A DNA stretch of 64,000 nt from Spinacia oleracea (lineage: Eukaryota > Streptophyta > Magnoliopsida > Caryophyllales > Amaranthaceae). Both the position numbers and the translations under genes were made by a program. The notes under the pieces are model-generated. The model saw only the letters and a program-made list of their open reading frames with translations, had not been told where the DNA came from and did no database searches. Within the stretch, counting starts at the first letter, position 1; every line of letters starts with the position of its first letter. Below are positions 46,495 to 58,694 of this stretch, piece after piece. Location of the stretch: assembly GCF_020520425.1 (NCBI RefSeq), contig NC_079492.1, positions 111,573,157 through 111,637,156 on the forward strand. Reading direction: 5' to 3'.

Positions 46495-47003
46495 GATTAT
46501 TTATAGGAGAGGTGGGTGGCGAGTGGATAATGAGAGAGAGGGAGGGTTTTTGAATTTTAAATTCTGGGGTTTGGCGAATAATCGGCGAAGTTTATAGGGA
46601 GAATGATTTGGGAGCTGAAAAGGTTTTGTTGGGAATTGATTTGTGGGAAGCGTGTTTGAGTGAACAAAAATGAATAGTAATGCATGCACCGTGTTCGTAA
46701 GATTCACCGAATCAAATTAAATGCTTTCCATTCATTTTTAGTTTTCCCACTTAGACCTCGAATTGAAAGCAGGTATTGGAAACAAGTGCGATTACCTTAA
46801 TAGTGTGCAGACGTGGCTGTGGTACCACACAGCTGGATTTTGCAATCTGAGTCTGATGGTTAGTCCATTCATGAAGAGAAGTTTTATAAATAAAAACAAG
46901 GAAAAACGTAACTAAAATATAAATAATAATAATTTTTTATTATTTTTTTATTTTTATTTTTTGATATCCAGTGAAGTTAGAAAGTAAGTAAGGGCAACAG
47001 TAA
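46495..47003 (-). other. Copia-2 spacer between pol and the extra ORF
   Basis: About 510 bp with no coding features, where a subgenomic or spliced transcript for the downstream ORF would have to begin or be joined. An AT-rich run lies at 46915-46960. Confidence 0.5.
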
Positions 47004-48572
47004 TCATTGTATTCGTATCATACCAAGTTCTAACCTTAGCTTGTCGTGTCTGTCCCTGTTAAGCGGTTTGGTCAAGATGTCAGCTATCTGATCTTCTGTG
47101 GGACAGAATTCAAGTTTGACCAGTTCCTTTTCCACATAGTCTTTTAGAAAGTGATGACGAATGTGAATGTGTTTGACTCTTGAGTGGTGGACTGGATCTT
47201 TTGATATGCAGATAGCACTAGTGTTGTCACACAGGATAGGAACACATTTTAATTTCATACCAAAATCTCTAAGTTGTTGCTTGATCCACAGCATTTGGGA
47301 ACAACATGAAGCAGCAGCTACATATTCAGCTTCTGTTGTGGATAATGCCACGGTGTTTTGTTTCTTGGAAGCCCAGGAGACTGCACATGATCCTAGGAAC
47401 TGCACCGTCCCTGATGTACTCTTTTTGTTCACTAAATCACCTGGATAGTCAGCATCTGTATATCCTTTGAGATCAAAGTGATCATAGTTAGGGTACCATA
47501 GGCATAAGTCATCTGTTCCTTTTAGGTATCTTAGAATTCTTTTGACTGCTGTGAGATGGGATTCCTTTGGATTAGATTGGAAGCGGGCACAGACACCTAC
47601 ACTAAATGCAATGTCTGGTCTGCTTGCTGTAAGATAAAGTAAAGAGCCTATCATACCTCTGTATCTTGTTTGATCAACACTATTACCTTCTTGATCCTCA
47701 TCTAGTCTTGTAGTTGTTCCCATTGGTGTGTGGTTGCTTTTAGCCGACTCCATTCCATATTTCTTGATGAGGTCCTTTATGTATTTCTGTTGATGTATCA
47801 TGATGCCTTGTTCCGTTTGTTTGATTTGAAGACCTAGGAAGAAGTTAAGTTCTCCCATCATGCTCATTTGAAATTGTTGCTGCATTAAGTCAGAGAATTC
47901 CTTGCAAAGATCTTCGTTAGTAGCACCGAATATAATATCATCAACATAAATTTGAACTATTAGTATATCTGTATTTCTTGACTTAAGGAACAGGGTTCTA
48001 TCAACCTTACCTCGATTGAATTTATTGTCTAGTAGGAAGTGAGAAAGTCGTTCATACCATGCTCTTGGAGCTTGTTTTAATCCATATAGTGCTTTGTCCA
48101 GTTTGTACACATGTGAGGGACGTTCTGGATCTTCAAACCCTGGTGGTTGTTCCACGTAGACTTCTTCCTTGAGATGTCCGTTTAGGAACGCACATTTTAC
48201 ATCCATTTGATAGAGTTTGAATCCCATGTATGAGGCGAACGCTATAAGTATACGTATTGCTTCCATTCTTGCAACTGGAGCGAATGTCTCTTCAAAATCT
48301 ATCCCTTCTTGCTGATTGTATCCTTTTACCACCAATCTGGCTTTGTTCCTAGTGATGGTTGCATGCTCGTCTTGTTTGTTTCTGAATACCCACTTTAGAC
48401 CTATTACTCTGTTGGCTAAAGGTGTGGGCTCAAGATGCCATACCTTATTTCTTTCGAATTCATTGAGTTCCTCCTGCATGGCAATGATCCAATCAGAGTC
48501 AGTTAGTGCCTCTTTATAATTTTTAGGTTCAATCATTGACAAATAAGCATAAAAAGCACAAAAGTTTTTAAG
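47004..48572 (-). pseudogene. Copia-2 reverse transcriptase and RNase H
   Basis: Open from 48572 down to the stop at 47004, in the same frame as the integrase part but after an in-frame TAA (48573-48575). From the first Met (48542): [51 protein letters not shown], catalytic YVDD at residues 199-202, then RNase H with [31 protein letters not shown] and DILTKPL. All major catalytic motifs appear intact. 512 residues from that Met. It copies the element RNA into DNA in cytoplasmic particles. Confidence 0.93.
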
Positions 48573-50177
48573 TTATGATCTCGTTGTTGTTCCTCGTCCA
48601 AGATCACTAATTATTTGGTCAAGAGGATGCGAGATTTGATGTTTCCAAGGTCTGGGTTGGAATGGTGTAGAGGCTTCTTCGGCGCGCTGTTCTGTTTGAG
48701 CATTTTGTTCTGTATGATCCTCGTTTTGCGTTTGTTCTACTTCAACTGTTCCTCCTTCTGGTGTTTCAACAACCTGTGTCTGTTCTTCTATTTGAGAAGT
48801 CCTCTTTACTTCCTCGTCTTCAGTTTTTCTTGTGAGTCCTAGTTCGAAATTTCCTTCAGGAGCTGTACCTGTAACAGAGTTTTGGGAGTCAGTTTCATCA
48901 AATATAATATGTATGCTTTCTTCCATGCACATGGTCCTTTTGTTGAATACTCGATATGCTTTGCTGTTCGAAGCGTATCCCAAGAATATAGCTTCATCAC
49001 TTCGTGCATCAAATTTTCCCAGTTGGTCTTTTCCATTGTTGTGGACGAAACACTTGCACCCAAAGATTCTGAGATGAGTTATGGAGGGTTTTCTTCCTCT
49101 ATATAATTCATATGGGGTTTTGTTTTTGATTGCTCTAACCAACACTCGATTTAGTACATAGCATGCTGTGTTTAGAGCTTCGGCCCAGAAACTTTTTGGA
49201 AGTCCACTAGCAATCAGCATTGTTCTTGTCATATCTTCAAGAGTTCGATTCTTTCTTTCTACCACACCATTCTGTTGAGGGGTTCTAGGTGCAGAGAAGT
49301 TATGACTTATTCCTGATTCTTTGCATAGGTCATCAAATTTTTTGTTTTGGAATTCAGTACCATGATCTGATCTGATGTGGACCAGTTTGTGATTGCTTTG
49401 TCGTTGGACTCTAGAGGCAAATGCCATGAATTCTTCAAATGTTTCTTCCTTGCTGGTTAGGAAGATTACCCATGTGTATCTTGAGAAGTCATCTACAATT
49501 ACAAGCACATATCTTTTTCCACTTCTGCTTTGAGTTCTCATTGGTCCACATAAGTCCATGTGGATCAGCTCCAGTGGTCTTGTTGTACTGATCATTCCCT
49601 TTGACTTGAAAGAAGTTCTCACTTGTTTTCCTTTGATACAGGCGTCACATACTGATATTTTTGCTAACTTGGTATTTGGAAGACCTGTGACTAAATTTTT
49701 TGAATTTAACTTGTTCATTAGAGAGAAGCTAGCATGACCAAGTCTTTTATGCCACAATAATGGATCATCTTCAATAACACTGAGACAGGTCAGATTGGAG
49801 TGAGGAACGGAGTTAAGGTTAACCACATAGGTGTTCCCTTTCCTCTGTCCCTCTAAGATCACTGTATCAGTGTTACTGTTGATAATCAGACATTTATTCG
49901 AGAAGAATTTAGCATAATTTCCTTTGTCACAAAATTGAGAAATGCTTAATAAGCTATGTCCTAGACCTTCAACTAAAAATACATTATCGATGGAGTGAGA
50001 CTTTGACTTACCGACCTTACCAATCCCAATGATGTTACCTTTTTTGTTATCGCCAAAAGTCACAGTTCCACCTTCATAGGTCGTGAGTGAGAGAAATCTG
50101 TTTCTGTCTCCTGTCATGTGCTTGGAACAACCGCTGTCTAGGTACCATGTGTTGTTCCCCCTCACTTCGACCTGCAT
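48573..50177 (-). pseudogene. Copia-2 protease and integrase
   Basis: 534 codons. Protease motif WYLDSGCSKHMTGD at residues 11-24, GAG-pre-integrase LLWHKRLGHASFSLMNKL at about 140, C-x2-C of DACIKGK, then the integrase core with D in HMDLCGP and VDDFSRYTW, RSDHGTEF and the E in VVERKNRT, and a variable acidic/Q-rich tail. The first Met is probably not a real start: the frame is open about 50 bases further upstream, overlapping the end of gag in another frame. It ends at a TAA that interrupts the run into reverse transcriptase. Confidence 0.92.
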
Positions 50178-50184
50178 CCGATTT

Positions 50185-51996
50185 TTAGTTAGAGTTTTTA
50201 GGAACCCAGCATAGCTTGGGTTCCTTGTTTGGAATCAAATCGCTTTTCTTTACCCATTTAGTTCTGGTGTGTTCTATGTTCTTTTCCAAGCTTCGTTGGT
50301 TTTTGGGACAAGAGATTCTGTAGTGACCAATTAGGCCACAGAAGGAGCATATTATGTCACTATAGAGATCTACTCTAGTCTTTCTAGATTGACGTTTCTT
50401 ATGATTGAAACCTAGTCCTTCTGTGCATTTGGTTCTAGCTTCTTCTATCCATTTAGGTGTTCCTTCTATTTTGTGTGTAGTCTTTCTAGCTAGTTCATCT
50501 TCTAGTTTGGTCTTTTCTTGGTGAATCTTAACCAGTTCCAGTTAAGTTCTTTCTAGTTCATCTTTGTAAAGGTTTTTAGTCTTGGTCACTTCTAGATCAA
50601 TTAGTTCTTGTTTTAGCCAGATGTTTTCACTTCGTAAGGCTCCACAGATTTCTTTTATGTGGAGGTTCTGATCAAAGAGGTTAAAGAACCGTTTGTCTAT
50701 ATCTATGTTAGTATTTTTTGTCCATTCTAGCTTATTCCTAAGTTCTTTTATGGTGGTCTGGTGTTCTTTATCAGAGTCTAACTTTTCTTTCAGTAGATCC
50801 TCATAATCACTAGTGAGACAGGAAAGTAGATCAAACAATTCTAATTTGGAAAGAGATTCAAGTTTATTTTTAATTTGAGTGAGACTTGCCTGAAATTTTT
50901 CAGATTCTGAGTCAGATCCATCTTCTTCATGTTCAGCTACAAGGCATAGGTGAGCTGTTTCTTCGTTGGGTTGTTCCTGTTCCTCATCTGAAGAGGTGTC
51001 TCCCCATGCGGCAATCATGGCCTTTCTCACGTCAGTTTTGGAGAATGAGTTTCTGTTATCTTTGAATCTGTCTCTGGTTGTTTCCTTTCCTTTTCCTCGT
51101 TCTTGATCCCAGAGAGGGCATTCCCTGATGCGATGTTCCAAGTTTCCACACTTATGGCATCCAGTATCAGTTTTGGAGAATTTCCGGTTAGGTTTCCCTC
51201 GGTAATCTCCATCTTTATAGTTCCTGAACATTCTTCTGAATCTCCTAGCAAATAGAGCTGTTTCCTCATCTTCTTCAGAGTTTTCATCATTCTCAGTTTT
51301 TAGAGCAAGAGCCCTATTTTTGTTATTCTCTGAAGGTCGTGCATTTAGTTGCAGTTCATGAGTCAGGAGGGATCCAGCTAGTTGTTCCAGGTTAAACTTG
51401 GTAAAGTCTTTAGTTTCCTGAAGGGCAGTTACCTTGGCCATCCAGGGATCTTGTGGAAGACTTCTTTGAACTTTTCTAACTTGTTCCTCAGGGGTTATGA
51501 TTTTGCCCAGAGAGTTCAATTCATTGATGATGTTAGTGAAGCGGGTGATCATGTCTTGAATTGTTTCAGAAGGTTTCATGGTGAACAATTCATATTGGTG
51601 CATTAAAAGATCAATCTTTGATCTTTTGACTTCATTTGTTCCTTCATGAGTGACTTGGAGCAGATCCCATATTTGCTTCGCATTTTTGCATCCCATTACT
51701 CTATTGTGCTCATTAGGTCCTAGTCCACAGTGAAGAATTTTGACAGCCATGGCATTAAGTTCGAGCTTTTCATAGTCGGCTTTGTCAAATTCAGCAATCG
51801 GTTTAGGAACGGTTTCACCAGAGGTGTTTAGCTTGGTGACTTGGAAGTCTCCAACTTCAATGACTCTCCATACTTGATAGTTCTCAGCTTTGATAAAGAT
51901 CTCCATCCTGTTTCTCCAGTATGAATAGTATTTGCCACTAAACATTGGAGGTCTTTGTGTTGAGTATCCCTCTTCGAGTTTCTCAGTTGTGTTCAT
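50185..51996 (-). pseudogene. Copia-2 gag with internal stop
   Basis: Starts MNTTEKLEEGYSTQRPP, then FSGKYYSYWRNRMEIF, the capsid opening typical of Sirevirus gag. The retrotransposon capsid helices follow (about 70-215), then a CCHC knuckle CHKCGNLEHRIREC at residues 280-293, acidic SSDEEQEQ stretches and a coiled coil. A TAA at 50542-50544 ends the frame at residue 484. The same frame then stays open for about 118 codons, including a second knuckle CSFCGLIGHYRISC, to the TAA at 50185-50187. The internal stop therefore looks like a mutation inside a longer gag. Confidence 0.9.
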
Positions 51997-52040
51997 AGCT
52001 TCAGAATCGTTTTTCCCGACAGAATTACCTGCAGTTAAAG

Positions 52041-52061
52041 GGTTCTGGCTCTGATACCAAT
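52041..52061 (-). other. Copia-2 primer binding site
   Basis: On the minus strand, just inside the 5' LTR, TGGTATCAGAGCCAGAACC is complementary to the 3' end of plant initiator methionine tRNA with few mismatches. Confidence 0.9.
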
Positions 52062-53190
52062 TGTTAGTTTCACAGAGATCCTCAAGAGGGGGGGTGAATT
52101 GATATTTTACGGTTTTACAAAAATTAAACTACTAGGAACAGAAAAAATATGCAAGCGAGATTTAGCGTGGAAAACTCTCTAGGCCCAATAGAGAGGAAAA
52201 AACCACGGCCCATTTTGGGGACTTAAACACATTCACTAATTAGGCAAAACAACTCAGTTTCTTTACAAGCCTAATCTACTCGGGCCACAATCTGTTAGTC
52301 GCCTCTGACTACAGATGACCAGGAACAACCCCTCGTTGTTCCTTCCCTTACAGAAACAGTCCCTCAACTGCTTCTCCTCACCGATCTCTTGTGAGATCTT
52401 CTCTCTTGCTCAAGTAAGCCTGACTCAGGCTTAACATACAAAAACTCAACACTTAAACTGAAATCAAAGAATATTAAACTTAACACTAAATACTAGATAC
52501 AAGACCACGTAACAAATACTGCTCTTATATGGGAACAGGAACAGACTTCTTTTAAAGATTAAAACTTTAAGGGTGATACCTGAAAGCTTCCGGTTGATGT
52601 AAATAAGTCTGATAAAAGTTTCGTGAAAATCTTAAGGTCTATTTATAAGAATCCAGACTTTTACCCTAGATTCTAATCCTACACTAGTTAGGACTCTTTT
52701 CGAAAGATAGATTTTCGCAAACAGTTTCTCTAAAAACGCGTTCTAGATAAATCCTATCTTTACTAATCTGAGAGTTGCAAATCAACTTAAAAACCTTAAG
52801 AGTATATCTTTAAGTAGGATAGTAAAATCAGTTTTAATCTTTGATGTTTATCTTTTGAAAAACAAAAACCGATTTTCTTTAAAATCAGGATTTAATTAGG
52901 ACTCTTTGAAATACTCTGTTCCCATACTAAGCTGTATTTGCTTCTACTGATCTTATACCTTTCTGGACCCTAATTGACTTGCTGGGCTTCATTCTTCTCG
53001 GCCCATGATTTAATTCGTCCATACTCTTTAGACTTGTATTCTCCGCGAGGTTGGAGTTAATCTCCACGCTGCTTCACTTCTTGTCTTTGTTGTGTACTTG
53101 TCCTAGCTTATAGTGACTTGCTCCTGTCAATCCTTAATTCAACAATCAGTAGAGTGTAAGCTTGTCATCATCAAAACTCAGGAATCAACA
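52062..53190 (-). repeat. Copia-2 5' LTR (right copy)
   Basis: 1129 bp, begins TGTTAG and ends ATCAACA on the plus strand, followed directly by the TTCTT duplication. Confidence 0.95.
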
Positions 53191-53245
53191 TTCTTAATAC
53201 CCGTGCCCGACCAAGTGTATCTCTTAAATAAATACGGAGGGAGTA

Positions 53246-53421
53246 GTTATGAAAGCTACCGGTAAGGCTTTACTAAAGAAAGGTTCACAATTCCTTAAAA
53301 AAAAGTTCACAATATCATAAACTAAATATAGAAAGTTCGTATTTCTTAAAATAGAAGGTTGGGTCATCTTAGAATTATTTAGTGTTTGGGTTGTCAACTT
53401 GATACGAAATACAAAGCACCT
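53246..53421. other. Short non-coding gap with CACCT target site
   Basis: AT-rich sequence between the Stowaway end and Copia-3. It holds AAGGTTCACAATTCCTTAAA and AAAGTTCACAATATC phrases similar to the Mutator-type ends elsewhere, perhaps a MITE remnant. 53417-53421 is the left copy of the Copia-3 target duplication CACCT. Confidence 0.45.
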
Positions 53422-53667
53422 TGTTATGAGTCAAAGATGTGGTGCATGTGAATATCCAAGATCATTAAATGCAAGCAATTTTTTCTACCACCCTACTCTA
53501 TGTACCTAGTATTAGGCTTGATAAATTTGACAATCAATAGTGTTTTTCACCACTATACATATGCATGTATTTTGATCATCATAAACAACAAATACGAGAA
53601 ATCTATCTGTTTTGTAAACTTCATCAAATAGTTAAAACTCTTGATTTCTTGCTGTTACCTTACAACA
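53422..53667 (+). repeat. Copia-3 5' LTR
   Basis: 246 bp, matching 59547-59792 with about 13 substitutions and no net length change. The next bases, CGTTATCAAAACC, occupy the primer-site position but are not a standard iMet site. Confidence 0.93.
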
Positions 53668-54926
53668 CGTTATCAAAACCAATATTTTCTAAGGTATATT
53701 TTTACATGTTACTCAAAATTTAGAAAAGTGGTACATATTCTTAACAAAATATATTTGAGGAGTATGCTCTATAATTGCCCATATTTGGGATCCTCTATAT
53801 CAGAAACTCCAAACACCCATTTTAATCATTAAAGAGAGTTCACATTGTTGTCGGTCTTATGAGCAACCTGGTAAAAAGAGAAAATGCTTATGTGCTATAT
53901 TTATGACACTTGGTTGTTTTTCTTATTCATGCTTATTTGTACACATGCACTTTTACGTACTACTTGCATGCATAATAATATTAGCCATGCATTATTATTA
54001 CATATATATACTATTCCTTTGCATGCCTACATGCATATAGCTAGACTAGACTTAAAATAAGATAAAATTATTTGTTTATAAAACGATGTAGCCTTTATTT
54101 TTAGCTACATCTTTATTTTTGTTTTTCGAACCCACAGTCTCTTAAACAGACCAGGGTTCTCGGACCGTTACGGCTTTCATCCCGGGGGATATCATTTTAC
54201 AACTTTAAATCTATATATACACTATTTCTTCTCAAATTCACACTGACACATTTTTTTTGGTAGTAAGTAATAAAATTATTAACCTCTTTAGACCATTATA
54301 CACCAGTTTAATGTAACAAAATGTAGAATACAATCATGATTTATCCCCTATAAAAGCGGGATTACCCGTCCCATTTTCACCACACAACATCTTATCTCCT
54401 TACTTTTTATCCAAAACCACAAAAAAATTTCCTCTAATTTTCCTCCTCCATTTTTTCGATCAAACATGTTTCCGGTCGGCGACCCCAATCCTCACACGTC
54501 TTCACCTTCGAGGAAGATTTAAGAAAATTAAAACAATATTTTGTTTTAATGATGGCTTTAGTAGTCCTTCTTATGGCATTAATGATTTTCATAATTTTCA
54601 ACAAATGAAGATCTCCCTTTTTTTCCGGCGAGTAGGAACCAAATTCATAATGTTTGTAGTACTTCAAATTTTCATTTTTTGATGTATTACTTGCATTTTA
54701 TTGCAATTTTTTAACCATATATGTAATATTATTATTATTATCATTTTTATCTTATTTTTTTGTTTAAATTAACGTTATTATAATGATTTATTTATGCGCG
54801 ATTCATAATAATAAACTAACGGGGAGAAGAAAACATAATATTTTAATGATAGTTAATTATTATGAATATGATTAATTAATTATAATATTGATTACTAAAT
54901 TTAATGATTATTTGATTGTAGTTAAA
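53668..54926 (+). other. Copia-3 leader, non-coding
   Basis: About 1.26 kb of AT-rich sequence without coding features. CCTATAAAAGCGGG at 54348-54361 resembles a TATA box, but it lies far inside the element, so its role is unclear. Confidence 0.5.
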
Positions 54927-55869
54927 ATGGGAGATTTGATGAAAAGACAATTCAATGTGCTAGACTTGTCTGGGGACAATTTTCTGGAATGGACGGTTGA
55001 TGCACAAATGAAGTTAAAATCCCAAGGACTGGACCATACCATAAAAAAAAAACAATGGTTCCAGGCACTCTTGAAATCAAAACTGCCACCGAGCAAGAAA
55101 AGGCCAAAGCCATAGTCCTTATAAGGCATCATTTACATGACAACCTGAAAATTGAATATCTGTTGGTGGAAAATCCCAAAGAGTTGTGGATAGCCTTAAA
55201 GAAAGATATGGACACCATAAAAGGGTACTCCTACCAAAGGCACAATTTGACTGGACCAATCTGAGGTTCCAGGATTTTAAATCTGGTAGTGAATATAACT
55301 CCAGGTTATTTAAAATTGTATCATTACCGAAATATTGTGATCAAGCGTTCACAGAAGATCAAATGATAGAGAAAACCCTATCCACATTTCATGCGAACAA
55401 TATTGTATTGCAACAGCAATACCGAGAGAGAGGATTTAATAAATATTTTAAGCTGATTTCTATATTATTGGTTGCCGAAAAGAACAATGATCTTCTCTTG
55501 AAAAACAATAATCTTAGACCAACTGGGTCTATGACATTCAATAAATCAAATGCCGTTGAAAGCTCAAACCCACCTGAAGCAAATGTTGCTCATAGAGGTG
55601 GACGTGGAGGATATAACCACCGCGGTAGAGGGCGCGGAAACCACCGCGGGCGTGGTCGTGGTCGTGGTCGTGGCAGGGGTTATCTCGCCCCTAGAAATAA
55701 TAACCACAAAGGACACCAACAAGGAAATCAAAAGCAAACCCCTTTAAAAGAAAAAGACACCTGTTTTAGATGTGGCATGACTGACCATTGGGGGAAAACA
55801 TGCCATACTGCCAAACATTTGGTAGATTTGTATCAAGCCTCCATAAAAGGCAAAGGAAAAGTTGTATAG
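54927..55869 (+). pseudogene. Copia-3 gag, frameshifted
   Basis: Begins MGDLMKRQFNVLDLSGDNFL then EWTVDAQMKL, a capsid opening typical of this Copia type. The frame breaks at an A10 run (about 55042-55051), resumes in another phase with EKAKAIVLIRHHLHD, and breaks again near 55190-55260. It then continues to a glycine/arginine-rich tract (RGRGRGRGRG, about 55609-55680) and a CCHC knuckle CFRCGMTDHWGKTC (about 55762-55803), ending at a TAG. The RG-rich tract before the knuckle is a likely RNA-binding tail. Confidence 0.85.
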
Positions 55870-56108
55870 ACAAACTATGTAAATGAGGAAAATACCTCAG
55901 TGCCAAGCTTTGATGATTCTGATTTCTTCGTGGATAACCCTGACAATGGCAATGATTTTATATTTGGGGATAATAGTAACATATAGATACCCCCGTCTAA
56001 AATTATGTAATGTATTGTCCTATGTATTTTTCTTATGTACTTTTCGATTACCTTGTTATGAGTTTTTAATCAATAAACTTTTTTATTATCATCATTTCTC
56101 TAAACTAA

Positions 56109-57300
56109 TTGCATGTTCTACCTGAAATTGGTTCACAATATCAATGCCTTCTGGATAGTGCAACAACGCATACCATCTTAAAAGATAGAAAGTATTTTTC
56201 AAAACTGACAAAGTTCCAAGAAAATTTCAATACCATTTCCGGAACATCAAAGCTAATAGAAGGATCTGGAAGAGCTTGCATTGTGCTCATGAATGGAACA
56301 AAATTGATATTAATGACACTTTACATTCGAGTAAATCTCGAAGAAATCTCTTAAGTTTTAAATATTTGCGTCAAAATGGCTATCATTTAGAAACAATGAC
56401 AGTGGATCAAAAGGAATATTTATGCCTCACGGCAGAAAAATGTGGCAAGAAATATATTTATGAGAAATTTCCAGCATATTCTTCAGGGCTATATCGTATA
56501 GATATAAGGCCAATTGAAATAAATATGATATCTAACAAGAAGTTAGATGACAAGAATTTTCTCACATTATTGCTTGACCGTTTGAATCATCCTGGAACAG
56601 GAATGATGCACAAGATTATAACAAATTCAATCGGGCATTCAATAAGGAATGTTAAAATACCCCGATCAAATGAATTAACATGCTCTGCATGCTCTCTTGG
56701 AAATTTGATTATAAGGCCATCCAAAAACAAAATTGCCACTGAATCTCCATCATATTTAGAAAGAATTCAGGGAGATATTTGCGGGCCAATTAATCTTGCA
56801 AGTGGACTATCTTTATGGTATTGATCGATGCTTCAACATGATGGTCACATGTGAGTCTCTTGTCAAGTAGAAATGTTGCATTTGCAATTCTACTTGCTCA
56901 GATCATCAAATTAAGAACTCAATTCCCAGACCATACAATAAAGAAAATAAGACTCGACAATGCTGGAGAATTTACATCCCAAACTTTTAATGATTACTGC
57001 ATGTCGATTGGAATTGTTGTTGAACATCCAGTGGCTCATGTGCATACACAAAATGGTCTCACTGAGTCACTGATCAAGAGACTACAATTGATTGCAAGAC
57101 GTACCATTGTTAATGCGATCAAAATTACTTTAATCCACTTGGGGCCATGCTATTTTACATGCGGCGGCGTTAATAAGATTGAGACCGACAACTTATCATG
57201 ATTTCTCGCCACTACAGTTGGTATATGGTCGAGAACCAAATGTCTCACATCTAAAAATATTGATCCTCCAAAAGGCGGTCATAAAAGAGGCCTGATGGAG
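56109..57300 (+). pseudogene. Copia-3 protease and integrase, broken
   Basis: Protease part with CLLDSATTHTILKD (about 56143-56190), a frame change near 56330, then LLSFKYLRQNGYH, the pre-integrase segment LLDRLNHPGTGMMHKI and CSACSLG. The integrase core is split, with IQGDICGPI before a stop and KKIRLDNAGEFTSQTF then QNGLTESLIKRL after it. The D/D/E signature is partly traceable but not in one frame. Further frame loss follows from about 57120 (QLVYGREPNVSHLKI region). Confidence 0.85.
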
Positions 57301-57309
57301 TAACAAATT

Positions 57310-57629
57310 AAATCAATATTGATCCTCCAAAAGGCGGTCATAAAAGACCAAATGAAGAGGAAAATATTGATAAATACGATCCTCCTAAAGAAGAGGAAGA
57401 AAAACACAAAGAAGTCGATAATGATATGTTTTGAAATTTCAATGAAATATGTTTCAACCAAGAAACATCAAATCAATATTGATCCTCCAAAAGGCGGTCA
57501 TAAAAGACCAAATGAAGAGGAAAATATTGATAAATACGATCCTCCTAAAGAAGAGGAAGGAAAACACAAAGAAGTCGATAACGATATGTTTTGAAATTTC
57601 AATGAACTATGTTTCAACCAAGAAACATT
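57310..57629 (+). repeat. Tandem duplication, 160 bp x 2, inside Copia-3 pol
   Basis: The block beginning AAATCAATATTGATCCTCCA at 57310 is repeated almost exactly at 57470; a shorter third start lies at about 57255. It falls in the variable integrase-to-reverse-transcriptase linker. Confidence 0.9.
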
Positions 57630-57639
57630 ACAACCGGAA

Positions 57640-58694
57640 AAATGTTATCGTAGATCAAATATTTGCTTACTCCATTGCAATTGAATTGATATCTGACAAT
57701 GATGACCCTGAACCAAAAAAAGTGGATGAATGTCGTCGCAGACATGATTGGCCAAAATGGAAAGAAGCAATTCAGGCAGAATTGAAATCCCTTGAAAAAC
57801 GAGAAGTTTTTGGGAAAATATCCGCTACACCAAAGGGTGTAAAACCTGTCGGATACAAATGGGTATTTGTGAGAAAAAGAAATGAGAACAATAAGGTTAC
57901 ACGATACAAGGCAAGGTTAGTTGCCCAAGGTTTTTCTCAAATACCATGGATTGATTATGAGTAGACATGTTCTCCAGTAGTTGATGCAACTACACTAAGA
58001 TTTCTGGTAAGCCTGACAGTTTCAAAAGAACTGCAAATGCGATTAATGGACGTTGTGACCGCATATTTCTATGGGTCACTTGATGCAGACATTTATATGA
58101 AAGTCCCCAAAGGACTAAAATTAACAGAAAACCACAAACCTAAGGAAATACTTTCCATAAAGCTGAAAAGGTCACTTTATGGGCTAAAACAATCTGGAAG
58201 CTAGGATGTGGTATAATCGTCTTAGTCAATACTTTGTCAAAGAAGGATTCAAAAACAACCAAATCAGTCCTTGTATTTTCATTAAGCGATCCCAGTCAGG
58301 ATTCGCTATCATTGCAGTATATGTGGATGATTTAAATATCGTTGGAACTCCAAGAGAACTTGAACAAACTGCAAAATACTTGATGAAAGAATTTGAGATA
58401 AAAGATCTTGGAAAAACCAAATTTTGTCTTGGACTACAAATTGAGCACTTGAAAGAGGGAATTTTTGTCCTTAAATCAAATTACACAGAAAGAGTTCTGA
58501 AATGCTTTTACATGGACAAATCACATCCAACGAATTCCCCTATGGTCGTTCCATCTTTGAATATGAAACATGACCCATTCAGACCTCGAGATGAAGATGA
58601 AGAAATTCTTGGTCCTGAAGTACCATATCTAAGTGCAATCGGTGCTTTAATGTATTTATCTAACAATACTAGCCCGATATTTCTTTTTCTGTAA
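57640..58694 (+). pseudogene. Copia-3 reverse transcriptase, broken
   Basis: KRGVKPVGYKWVF-type opening (here PKGVKPVGYKWVFVRKR, about 57830-57880), ARLVAQGFSQIPWIDYE, a TAG (57961-57963), DVVTAYFYGSL, YGLKQSGS, another TAG (58203-58205) and frame change, then MWYNRLSQYF and catalytic YVDDLNI (about 58320-58340) with FCLGLQIEHL after it. The motifs are recognisably Copia, but at least two stops and a shift separate them. Confidence 0.88.

Larger units (their letters stand above)
43233..53190 (-). mobile_element. Copia-2: Sirevirus-like LTR retrotransposon, 9.96 kb
   Basis: Two 1129 bp LTRs (43233-44361 and 52062-53190) begin TGTTAG and end ATCAACA. The 5 bp target duplication is TTCTT (43228-43232, 53191-53195). 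On the minus strand the order is LTR, iMet primer site, gag, protease-integrase, RT-RNase H, an extra ORF, purine tract, LTR. The gag and pol style and the additional downstream ORF match the Sirevirus (SIRE/Maximus) branch of Copia. Only about four LTR differences (0.35%) are visible, so this is the youngest insertion in the window. The coding frame has a stop in gag, a gag-pol frame change and a stop in pol. Confidence 0.95.
42950..53243. mobile_element. Stowaway-like MITE split by Copia-2
   Basis: The left end CTCCCTCCGTATTTATTTAA (42950) and inverted right end CTCCCTCCGTATTTATTTAA (ending 53243) are flanked by TA (42948-42949, 53244-53245). The MITE is about 330 bp once the retrotransposon at 43233-53190 and one TTCTT copy are removed. 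Extra partial copies of the end lie just upstream (42889-42947) and inside (about 42989), suggesting nested insertions of the same family. Confidence 0.8.
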
